64,000 nt of DNA from Zunongwangia atlantica 22II14-10F7 (GTDB lineage: Bacteria; Bacteroidota; Bacteroidia; Flavobacteriales; Flavobacteriaceae), in NCBI RefSeq assembly GCF_002094855.1, contig NZ_ARYN01000001.1:186001-250000 (forward strand). The letters are read 5' to 3'. Of the stretch, positions 42,799-50,046 are shown piece by piece (position 1 is the stretch's first letter; every line of letters begins with the position of its first letter). The notes below the pieces were generated by a model. The model worked only from the letters and a program-made list of their open reading frames with translations, did no database searches and was not told the origin of the DNA. A program made the position numbers and the translations under genes.

Positions 42799-42880
42799 GG
42801 CGTGTTTACCACTATTAAAGGGGTATTTAAATCAGTAGATGATATATTGATTTACCAATGAACCGAATTTAGATATCAAA

Positions 42881-43528
42881 ATGAAATTAGACAGAAAGAA
42901 ACATTGGGAAACAGTTTAGGAAACTAAAAATCCAGACCAGGTAAGTTGGACGCAAGAAATACCAAAAACTTCACTGAAGTTTATACGTTCGTTCAAACTA
43001 AATAAAAAGGCAAAAATTATAGACATTGGTGGTGGCGACAGTAAACTTGTTGACTATTTACTCAAGGAAGGGTATAATAACATTACTGTACTTGATATTT
43101 CAGAAAAAGCAATTGCGAAAGCTAAAAAAAGACTGGGAGAAAAGGCAAGTAAAGTAAATTGGATTGTAAGCGACATTACCGAATTTGAACCAGATACATC
43201 TTTCGATGTTTGGCACGACAGAGCAACTTTTCATTTTCTTACAACAGATGATCAGATTAAAAAATATACTAACATAGCGACAAAATTTGTAAGAGGTTAT
43301 TTAATAATAGGAACCTTTTCACAAAACGGACCAAAAAAATGTAGCGGACTTGAAATAAAACAATACAATGAAGAGGAATTAACATCGGAATTAAAAAAAG
43401 GATTTGACAAAATTCGCTGTGTATCAGAGGACCACACAACACCATTCAACACCATACAGAATTTTCTGTTTTGTAGTTTTAAAAGACAATTAACTGTAAA
43501 GCCAGCAATACCTTCACCTACAAGCTAA
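42881..43528 (+). pseudogene. Class I SAM-dependent methyltransferase with premature in-frame TAG
   Basis: From ATG 42881 the frame reads MKLDRKKHWETV then TAG (42917-42919), then continues without stop for 202 codons to TAA at 43526. After the stop it has a Rossmann-type SAM motif (AKIIDIGGGDSKLVDYLL, near residue 50), VLDISEKAIAKAK, and DVWHDRATFHFL, typical of thiopurine/tellurite-type methyltransferases that convert halides or tellurite and other toxins. The single nonsense codon removes the N-terminus; no ATG, GTG or TTG in frame allows a sensible restart. It is either a recent loss or an assembly error. Confidence 0.75.
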
Positions 43529-43625
43529 AAGAACAGATGTACAATTCGGTAGTTTTAGTTTTTGCAAAACACAAATCAAAACAAAAGGAACATAATGATC
43601 AAAATTTACATATCATTCTTTTTTG

Positions 43626-43666
43626 TATTTAAGTATTTGCTTAAATAAGAAATAATTGTAACTTTG
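43626..43666 (+). promoter_or_regulatory. Promoter and palindromic operator of the ArsR gene
   Basis: A perfect 8-base inverted repeat, TATTTAAG (43626-43633) and CTTAAATA (43640-43647), with a 6-base spacer, fits an ArsR/SmtB operator. It overlaps a TTTG (-33) at 43636-43639, which is 19 bases upstream of an exact TAnnTTTG box, TAACTTTG, at 43659-43666. The ATG at 43671 begins four bases after that box, so the transcript would have no leader or almost none. Confidence 0.75.
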
Positions 43667-43670
43667 CCTT

Positions 43671-44045
43671 ATGAAAAATAATTCTTGCATAAGACAACAG
43701 GCAGATATTGAACAGATAAACCGTTGTAAAAAGACAGTTTCAGAATTAAATGAATCGTTTGACTATTTGGCAAATGGACTTTCTTTAGTCGGAAATAATG
43801 TTCGGCTAAAAATTCTTTACCTACTCTTTGAGGAGAAACGACTTTGCGTTTGCGACTTAAGTGATATTCTCGAAATGAATATTTCTGCTATCTCTCAACA
43901 TTTGAGAAAAATGAAGGACAGAAATTTATTGGAAACCGAAAGAGATGCTCAAACGATTTTTTACTCACTAACCCCTGAATATTCAACATTATTAAATCCG
44001 TTTTTTGAAATACTCGATAAAAACAAAGTTTTAGAAACGATATGA
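43671..44045 (+). CDS. ArsR/SmtB-family metal-responsive repressor
   Basis: 124 residues: a winged helix of ArsR type. The N-terminal CIRQQADIEQINRC and the alpha-3 motif RLCVCDLSDIL are the thiol sites used by ArsR/CadC-type sensors, followed by the recognition helix MNISAISQHLRKMKDR. It probably represses itself and the genes that follow, which overlap it by four bases (ATGA). The metal could be Hg, As or Cd; this cannot be told from sequence. See the operator at 43626-43666. Confidence 0.92.
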   Translation: MKNNSCIRQQADIEQINRCKKTVSELNESFDYLANGLSLVGNNVRLKILYLLFEEKRLCVCDLSDILEMNISAISQHLRKMKDRNLLETERDAQTIFYSLTPEYSTLLNPFFEILDKNKVLETI

Positions 44046-44638
44046 AACGTGAGAACAAATTAATTGGTGCAGGTTTACTTGCTGCTATTACAGCTTCATT
44101 ATGTTGTATTACACCCGTTTTGGCTTTAATCGCGGGAACAAGTGGAATTGCCTCAACATTTTCTTGGCTTGAGCCTTTTAGACCTTATCTAATCGGGCTA
44201 ACAATTTTAGTGCTCGGCTTTGCTTGGTATCAAAAACTAAAACCTCAAAAAGAAATTGACTGCGAATGTGAAACAGACGAAAAACCAAAATTTATACAAT
44301 CAAAAAAGTTTTTAGGAATTGTAACTGTATTTGCAATTATAATGCTGGCATTTCCATATTATTCATCCATTTTTTATCCAAACATAGAAAAGCAAATAAT
44401 CGTAGTTGACAAATCGGATATTAAAACAATGGAATTTAAAATTAGCGGAATGACTTGTGCAAGTTGCGAAGAACACGTCAATCACGAAGTAAACAAACTC
44501 AACGGAATTGTAAACTCAAAGGCGTCTTACGAAAATGGAAATGCAATCATTGAGTTTGATAAAACCAAAACCAATGAAAAAGAAATTGAAAATGCAATTA
44601 ACGCAACAGGCTATAAAGTAACTGACAGAAAAAACTAA
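44042..44638 (+). CDS. merTP: MerTP: mercury-type transporter with fused MerP domain (copy 1)
   Basis: 198 residues. Three hydrophobic helices make up MerT, with the first carrying a Cys pair (SLCCITPVLAL, residues 20-21) and a loop ECETDEKP, and the last 70 residues a MerP-like HMA domain with GMTCASCEEHV. In mer operons these import Hg(II) to a reductase. No MerA gene is in the window, so a role in handling other thiophilic ions is equally possible. A second copy lies at 45606-46217. Confidence 0.9.
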   Translation: MKRENKLIGAGLLAAITASLCCITPVLALIAGTSGIASTFSWLEPFRPYLIGLTILVLGFAWYQKLKPQKEIDCECETDEKPKFIQSKKFLGIVTVFAIIMLAFPYYSSIFYPNIEKQIIVVDKSDIKTMEFKISGMTCASCEEHVNHEVNKLNGIVNSKASYENGNAIIEFDKTKTNEKEIENAINATGYKVTDRKN

Positions 44639-44859
44639 TGGAAATCCAATTAAAATCAGAAATTACCTGTCCAAATTGTGGACACAAAAAAGTAGAAGAA
44701 ATGCCAACAGAATCCTGTCAATTCTTTTATGAATGTGATAATTGCAAACAAATACTTAAACCAAAAGAAGGAGATTGCTGCGTATTCTGTTCTTACGGTA
44801 CTGTGGCCTGCCCACCAATTCAAGAAAATAAAAGATGTAATAATTCAAGTTGTTGCTAA
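44638..44859 (+). CDS. GDCCVxC-domain protein (Cys form of a selenoprotein family)
   Basis: 73 residues with Cys pairs ITCPNCGHKK and YECDNCKQIL flanking a zinc-ribbon-like fold, then GDCCVFCSYGTVACPPIQ, and CC at the very end. This is the GDCCVxC family in which some members have selenocysteine in the GDCC motif; here all codons are TGC/TGT, so it is the Cys form. It overlaps the MerTP stop by one base (TAATG). Such proteins are found only with merTP genes, suggesting a metal-binding relay. Confidence 0.9.
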   Translation: MEIQLKSEITCPNCGHKKVEEMPTESCQFFYECDNCKQILKPKEGDCCVFCSYGTVACPPIQENKRCNNSSCC

Positions 44860-44878
44860 ACATTATAATGGACAAATT

Positions 44879-45265
44879 ATGAATATGGAACAGTACAAAT
44901 TACCTACTGATTTAATCTTGGATATTAAATCCAGATTAAAAACTTTGAGTGGTCAAATAAACGGCATTGTTAAAATGCTTGATGAAGGAAAGGACCCCGA
45001 ACAAATAAACATACAGTTCAGATCCATTGATAAGGGGATTCAAAAAGCACATTACTTACTGCTGGATGAAGTCTATCGAAAAGCACTTGCTATTGGAATT
45101 GTAAAGGCCGTGGACTCTTGCCCAGGAAATTGTGGCAATGAAGATAAAATTGAATATTTAAAAAGTGAATTCCCCAATTTGGAATTATCCGATTTGACCA
45201 ATCGCTTAAAAGAAATCCAAACTATTGAAACCAGATTAAAAAACTACAACGAAAAAAAAGGTTAA
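44879..45265 (+). CDS. CsoR/FrmR-family metal-sensing repressor-like protein
   Basis: 128 residues. The N-terminal MEQYKLPTDLILDIKSRLKTLSGQINGIVKMLDEG has the four-helix CsoR pattern (helix 1 with xxxRLxxxxGQxxGI). The Cys of helix 2 is absent (PEQINIQ) and the His-x3-Cys of later helix 2/3 is also missing, while CPGNC appears about residue 80, so the classical copper site is not conserved. A longer reading from 44729 exists in the same frame but overlaps the previous gene; I chose ATG 44879. Likely a repressor of the MerTP pair. Confidence 0.75.
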   Translation: MNMEQYKLPTDLILDIKSRLKTLSGQINGIVKMLDEGKDPEQINIQFRSIDKGIQKAHYLLLDEVYRKALAIGIVKAVDSCPGNCGNEDKIEYLKSEFPNLELSDLTNRLKEIQTIETRLKNYNEKKG

Positions 45266-45333
45266 AAAAAGTTTGGTGACCCCCTACCTCACGTTCTCAT
45301 CTTTGTTCCATTATTAATTTAAACTTAAATAAG

Positions 45334-45603
45334 ATGAAACGACAAATCGAGATTTTTACAGCAGGTTGCCCGGTATGCGAGCCTGTGGTGCAATTAGTAA
45401 AAGAGACAGCAGGAAAGGACTGCGAAATCACACTTCATAATCTGTCCGAGCAATGCGAAAGTAAAATCTGTGTTTCAAAAATGAAGGAATATGGGGTTAC
45501 AAGAGTTCCCGCCATTGCTGTGGACGGAAAACTACTGAATTGCTGCACCAAAATCGAAATCACAAAAGAGGATTTGGTAAACGCGGGAATAGGATGTTGT
45601 TAG
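45334..45603 (+). CDS. Thioredoxin-like protein with Cys-rich ends
   Basis: 89 residues of thioredoxin fold: IEIFTAGCPVCEPVVQLV (CPVC active site, residues 11-14), then VTRVPAIAVDGKLLNCC (cis-Pro region) and CC at the C-terminus. The extra Cys pairs (SEQCESKICV, NCC and GCC) are unusual and fit metal or arsenic/mercury reduction with thiols. It lies two bases upstream of the next gene. Confidence 0.82.
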   Translation: MKRQIEIFTAGCPVCEPVVQLVKETAGKDCEITLHNLSEQCESKICVSKMKEYGVTRVPAIAVDGKLLNCCTKIEITKEDLVNAGIGCC

Positions 45604-45605
45604 GT

Positions 45606-46217
45606 ATGGCAATTACTAAATGGAACAAAAAAACATCTATGGGGACTGCTGTATTTTCAGCAGTTTCCCTTAAACTATGCTGCTGGGGTCCTTTGCTACT
45701 TACAAGTGTAGCTGGTATTAGTGGAAGTTCTGTCTATTTTTCTTGGCTTATTGCCTTGAAACCTTATCTGTTGGTTATAGCATTTTTGTCATTGGGACTG
45801 GCCTTTTATCAGGTTTATAAAAAAAAGAAGGTGGACGATTGTGGTAACTGTGATATGGCTAAGCCATCATTTTTTAAGTCGAAATTCTATTTGTGGTTGG
45901 TTACAGTGTTTGTTGTTGTAATGACATTGGTTTCTTATTATCCACAAATATTTCATTCAACGGAGAAAGTAGGAATTGTTGCAACAAACAATACCGATAT
46001 TCAAACTGTAAAGTTGAATATTGAAGGGATGGTATGCTCGGGTTGTGAAGAAAACATCAACCATTCGGTAAACAAAATTGACGGGGTTACAAATGTATCT
46101 ACGTCTTTTGAAGAAGGGACTTCAATTATAGAATTTGATACCACTAAAACGAATGTCGATGAGATAAAAAAGGTCATTCAATCAAAAGGGTATTTGATTA
46201 CAAATAGTAGAGACTGA
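45606..46217 (+). CDS. merTP: MerTP: mercury-type transporter with fused MerP domain (copy 2)
   Basis: 203 residues with the same layout as copy 1: a LCCWGPLLLTSVAGISG first helix with CC pair, DDCGNCDM loop, two further helices and an HMA domain with GMVCSGCEENIN. Clear paralogue of 44042-44638. ATG 45606 was chosen; ATG 45594 in frame would overlap the upstream gene by ten bases and add four residues, which cannot be excluded. Confidence 0.88.
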   Translation: MAITKWNKKTSMGTAVFSAVSLKLCCWGPLLLTSVAGISGSSVYFSWLIALKPYLLVIAFLSLGLAFYQVYKKKKVDDCGNCDMAKPSFFKSKFYLWLVTVFVVVMTLVSYYPQIFHSTEKVGIVATNNTDIQTVKLNIEGMVCSGCEENINHSVNKIDGVTNVSTSFEEGTSIIEFDTTKTNVDEIKKVIQSKGYLITNSRD

Positions 46218-46352
46218 TAGACACGTATCCATTGCGGTGATAAAAGATAAATTAAAAACGACTTATCCAATTGGTAGTAATAATTCGTGAAGAGTAAATT
46301 CTACAAATCATTCAGCATATAACGTAACACATTACAGTCTTTTAATCCTGAA

Positions 46353-46369
46353 ATTTGTAACATACAAAT
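46353..46369 (+). promoter_or_regulatory. Inverted repeat just upstream of copA
   Basis: ATTTGTA and TACAAAT are perfect 7-base arms separated by ACA, ending 12 bases before the copA start. Placed like an operator near the transcription start. No exact TAnnTTTG box was found nearby. Confidence 0.4.
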
Positions 46370-46381
46370 AAGAACGGATTT

Positions 46382-48640
46382 ATGGAGACAATCAACATAT
46401 TTGAAACCAAAAAGAAGAATCATAAACAGGGTGTGAAAGAATCATTTCCAGTTACGGGAATGACCTGTGCCTCTTGTGCAGCGAGTGTTGAATCTGTATT
46501 AAAACACACAGAAGGTGTGTTTGATGCAAGTGTTAATTTTGCCAATAGTTCCGTTCTTGTGGAATATGACAAGGAGTTGAGTCCAAATCAACTTCAAAAC
46601 GCGCTTCGTGAGGTCGGTTACGATATTATAATTGATGCCGAAGACCCTTCGGAAGTACAGCAAGAACTTCAGCAAAAGCATTATCAGGACATAAAAAACC
46701 GAACCATCTGGTCGGCGATACTTACGCTACCCATTTTTGTGTTGGGAATGTTCTATATGCAATGGGAACCAGGCAAATGGATTTCATTGGTATTGGTCTT
46801 TCCAATTCTTTTTTGGTTTGGGCGCAGTTTTTTCATCAATGCCTTCAAGCAGGCCAAACACGGTAAAGCAAATATGGATACCTTGGTGGCGTTGAGTACC
46901 GGAATCGCCTTCCTCTTTAGTGTATTCAATACCTTTTTTCCTGAATTTTGGTTAAGTCGTGGCATCGAGCCTCACGTATATTACGAAGCGGCTACCGTGA
47001 TTATCACCTTTATTTCCTTGGGGAAACTATTGGAAGAAAAGGCAAAATCAAATACATCTTCAGCCATTAAAAAACTAATGGGGCTTCAGCCTAAAACCCT
47101 TAAAATTATTGAGAATGGGGAAGAGAGGGAAATCCCTATTTCATCCGTACAGGTTGGTCAGACCATTTTGGTGCGTCCCGGAGAAAAGATTCCCGTGGAT
47201 GGCGAAGTTTCCAAGGGAAGCTCATATGTAGATGAAAGTATGATTACTGGAGAACCCGTTCCAGTTCAGAAATCCCAAGGGGAAAAGGTATTCGCTGGTA
47301 CCGTTAATCAAAAAGGAAGTTTTCAATTTACCGCTGAAAAAGTAGGTGGAGAAACCCTGCTTTCCCAAATCATTAAAATGGTTCAGCAAGCGCAAGGGAG
47401 TAAGGCACCCGTTCAAAAACTGGTCGATAAGATTGCCGGTATTTTCGTTCCTGTGGTATTGGGTATTTCCATTGTAACCTTCATTGTCTGGATGTCAGTA
47501 GGAGGCGATAATGCCTTTTCACAAGCCTTATTGACCTCTGTAGCAGTATTGGTAATCGCCTGTCCTTGTGCTTTGGGATTGGCAACACCTACCGCCATTA
47601 TGGTGGGAATTGGTAAAGGCGCAGAAAATAATATCCTTATAAAGGATGCCGAAAGTTTAGAACTCGGTCATAAAGTGAATGCTGTCATTCTTGATAAAAC
47701 AGGTACAATTACAGAAGGAAAACCTTTAGTAACTGATATATTTTGGAAGGATAAACTCGAAGATATCAACGAATACAAAAAAGTTCTTCTAGCTATTGAA
47801 GCACAATCAGAACACCCTTTGGCGGAAGCTGTAGTCAATCACTTAAAAGATGAAAATATTGAAAAAGCAGAAATTACTTCCTTCGAAAGTATTACCGGAA
47901 AAGGTGTAAAGGCGCAACAGCAGAATGGTTCAAAATATTATGTGGGCAACCATAAACTAATGGTCGAAAAGGATATTCAAATCGACGCTACTTTAATGCA
48001 AACAGCAGAAAGTCTCGAAGAAAAAGCAAAAACAGTCATATTCTTTGGTAACGAAGATCAAGTGCTGGCGATACTCGCCATTGCAGACAAGATTAAGGAA
48101 ACTTCAAAAATGGCCATAGCAACACTTCAAGAACGAGGCATTGAGGTCTATATGCTTACTGGAGATAACAATAAAACCGCATCTGCTGTCGCAAAACAAG
48201 TAGGAATAACAAATTACCAAGGAGAAGTGATGCCTTCGGACAAAGCGGCTTTTGTCGAAAAATTACAGGCGGACGGAAAGATAGTAGCAATGGTGGGCGA
48301 TGGTATCAACGATTCGCACGCCCTGGCGCAAGCCAATGTGAGTATTGCTATGGGCAAAGGTTCGGATATCGCAATGGATGTAGCAAAAATGACCTTGATA
48401 ACATCAGATTTACAATCTATCCCAAAAGCATTGGAACTATCAAAAAGAACCGTGTTGGGCATACGTCAGAACTTATTCTGGGCATTTATTTACAACATTA
48501 TTGGCATTCCAATTGCAGCGGGAGTTCTTTATCCTGTAAATGGGTTTTTGTTGGATCCGATGATTGCAGGTGCAGCAATGGCATTCAGTAGTGTATCCGT
48601 AGTTGCAAATAGCTTAAGACTTAAACGAGTAAAACTTTAA
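46382..48640 (+). CDS. copA: Copper-exporting P-type ATPase CopA (CPC type)
   Basis: 752 residues with one HMA domain near the N-terminus (GMTCASC, residues 26-32), eight membrane helices with the CPC ion site ([13 protein letters not shown], near residue 394), the phosphorylation site DKTGTITEG (Asp438), a [10 protein letters not shown] motif for nucleotide binding and [15 protein letters not shown]. It pumps Cu(I) from the cytoplasm to the periplasm. In the hinge motif it has NDSHALAQ where most members have NDAPALAQ. It is accompanied by an HMA chaperone gene 20 bases downstream. Confidence 0.96.
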   Translation: METINIFETKKKNHKQGVKESFPVTGMTCASCAASVESVLKHTEGVFDASVNFANSSVLVEYDKELSPNQLQNALREVGYDIIIDAEDPSEVQQELQQKHYQDIKNRTIWSAILTLPIFVLGMFYMQWEPGKWISLVLVFPILFWFGRSFFINAFKQAKHGKANMDTLVALSTGIAFLFSVFNTFFPEFWLSRGIEPHVYYEAATVIITFISLGKLLEEKAKSNTSSAIKKLMGLQPKTLKIIENGEEREIPISSVQVGQTILVRPGEKIPVDGEVSKGSSYVDESMITGEPVPVQKSQGEKVFAGTVNQKGSFQFTAEKVGGETLLSQIIKMVQQAQGSKAPVQKLVDKIAGIFVPVVLGISIVTFIVWMSVGGDNAFSQALLTSVAVLVIACPCALGLATPTAIMVGIGKGAENNILIKDAESLELGHKVNAVILDKTGTITEGKPLVTDIFWKDKLEDINEYKKVLLAIEAQSEHPLAEAVVNHLKDENIEKAEITSFESITGKGVKAQQQNGSKYYVGNHKLMVEKDIQIDATLMQTAESLEEKAKTVIFFGNEDQVLAILAIADKIKETSKMAIATLQERGIEVYMLTGDNNKTASAVAKQVGITNYQGEVMPSDKAAFVEKLQADGKIVAMVGDGINDSHALAQANVSIAMGKGSDIAMDVAKMTLITSDLQSIPKALELSKRTVLGIRQNLFWAFIYNIIGIPIAAGVLYPVNGFLLDPMIAGAAMAFSSVSVVANSLRLKRVKL

Positions 48641-48660
48641 TAATAAATAAATTCAATACT

Positions 48661-48873
48661 ATGAAAACTTTAAAATTTAAAACAAATATCAATTGTGGTG
48701 GGTGCGTATCAAAAGTCACCCCTTTTTTAAACAAACAAGAAGGTGTAGAAAGTTGGGAAGTAGATACCTCTAATCCTGATAAAATCCTAACCATTGAAAG
48801 CGATGGTGTAACCGAAGAAGATGTAAAGGCGACTTTGCAAAAAGTGGGATTTAAGGCCGAACCTGTAGATTAA
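48661..48873 (+). CDS. HMA-domain copper chaperone (CopZ-like)
   Basis: 70 residues, one HMA domain with INCGGCVSKVTPFL (Cys12 and Cys15), ending VGFKAEPVD. No signal peptide, so it is cytoplasmic, presumably passing copper to the CopA ATPase encoded just upstream. It differs from the chaperone at 25574-25792 in having an Asn before the first Cys and closer spacing of the second half. Confidence 0.9.
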   Translation: MKTLKFKTNINCGGCVSKVTPFLNKQEGVESWEVDTSNPDKILTIESDGVTEEDVKATLQKVGFKAEPVD

Positions 48874-48885
48874 TACGTTTTTAAT

Positions 48886-49278
48886 ATGGCTTATATTTTT
48901 ATTTCGGTTGTGATTGTTCTTTTTGCTGTTCATTTTTATAGAAAAGCAAAACGTCATAGTGTAAAGCCATTTCCAGAACATTGGCATAAATTATTGACGG
49001 ATAATGTGCTGTTTTATAGAAATCTATCAAAAGACGCACAGCTAATTTTTCAGCAAAAAATGATGCTATTTTTAAGTGAGGTCTATATCGATGCTGTGCA
49101 GTTTGAACTGGAAGAGTTGGATAAGGTTTTAATTGCAGCAAGTGCCGTCATTCCAGTTTTTGGCTTCAAGGAATGGCACTACACAAATTTAAGTGGCATC
49201 CTTTTATATCCTGATAATTTTAATGAGGATATGCAATTTAGCAGTAAGGATAACTCCATATCTTATTTTCTGAATTAA
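48886..49278 (+). pseudogene. MtfA-like zinc peptidase, truncated
   Basis: 130 residues. The first part is a membrane anchor (YIFISVVIVLFAVHFY), then the N-terminal half of an M90/MtfA-type peptidase with AASAVIPVFGFKEWHYTNLSGILLYPDNFNEDMQF. The catalytic HExxH and downstream half (another 120 or so residues) are missing: the frame ends KDNSISYFLN and stops. As the family needs the HExxH for activity, this is a remnant, probably cut by the event that formed the right edge of the accessory region. Confidence 0.75.
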
Positions 49279-49385
49279 TGAAAGTAAATGATTATTTATA
49301 TCCTGCAAAAGATAATGGTTGAGGGGTACCAAAAATTAATTGTAAAAATATACCTTTTTACGAAATACTCAACATCACAGAGCTG

Positions 49386-49640
49386 ATTGTCGATTACTTT
49401 AAAAGACAAAACCTTCACCAGACAAGTCAATGCTCTTATATATTAAAGGACATGGTTCTATAAATAATGCAGAATACCAACAACTTGAGAATATATCAAA
49501 AAAAGTACGGTTACCCGTGATTTACAGTAACTGATAAATAGAGAGTTCATTGAAAGAAAAGGAACAACAGAGAAGGGAACTTCTTATAATGTCCGCTCCA
49601 AGACAGCATGGGATCATATATAGGCCAAATGGGTCATAAA
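49386..49640 (+). pseudogene. Decayed gene fragment with winged-helix similarity
   Basis: Three different frames in turn give coherent peptides: TLKDKTFTRQVNAL, then LLYIKGHGSINNAEYQQLENISKK, then NREFIERKGTTEKGTSYN. Read in series they resemble the C-terminal winged helix of ATP-binding or Fic-type proteins of Bacteroidetes, with at least two frameshifts. No intact start or catalytic region is visible, so it is non-coding debris. Confidence 0.5.
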
Positions 49641-50046
49641 GGTTTTCATACTTTTTCCTTTTATAAATAACCTATAAACTATCAGTTACTTTTAAAGACT
49701 TCATTACAGATTAAGCAGCCAGTATATCAGCCAAAAGTTTTAAATCCTCTATTAATTGGTTCGAGTTTTGTACCATAGGGGTCACTTTATTGATAACTCG
49801 AAACCGCATAATTCTACAGAATTATGCGGTTTTTTTATGTTCGCAATTTGATCTAAATAAGCCAAGCGCTGATATTAGAGGTTTTTTGTGTAAATTTTTA
49901 AATAAGATTATTTTATAAATTTAAAAATTTATAAAAGTTTGTTGTAATTGGTGAATTAATTATCTTGTTGGAGTAATTTTTCTTTGCATTCTAAAAGTTT
50001 GAATGTTAGAAATAGCGGTTTAGTAACAAAATAATTCTCAAAACCA
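49641..50046. other. Junction region with no gene, right border of the accessory block
   Basis: Apart from a strong terminator (49801-49836) nothing is coding. A minus-strand 21-codon ORF (about 49712-49777, MVQNSNQLIEDLKLLADILAA) may be a fragment. The sequence after 49840 is A+T-rich leader for the glycosidase gene. No tRNA gene and no clear att repeat was found. Confidence 0.4.
49801..49836 (+). terminator. Rho-independent terminator
   Basis: A 14-base perfect stem (AAACCGCATAATTC, 49801-49814, with 49819-49832), a TACA loop and a T-run to 49836. It would stop transcription leaving the accessory region before the chromosomal glycosidase gene. Confidence 0.9.

Noticed and set aside
44729-44878. 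Extended N-terminus for the CsoR-like gene
   Set aside because: The extra 50 residues overlap the GDCCVxC gene in another frame and have no CsoR similarity; the family pattern starts after ATG 44879.
49740-49800. TTCGAGT followed by a stretch ending GGGGTCAC as a tRNA 3' end
   Set aside because: The flanking bases do not form a T-stem or acceptor stem, and no anticodon arm precedes; a tRNA gene cannot be supported.
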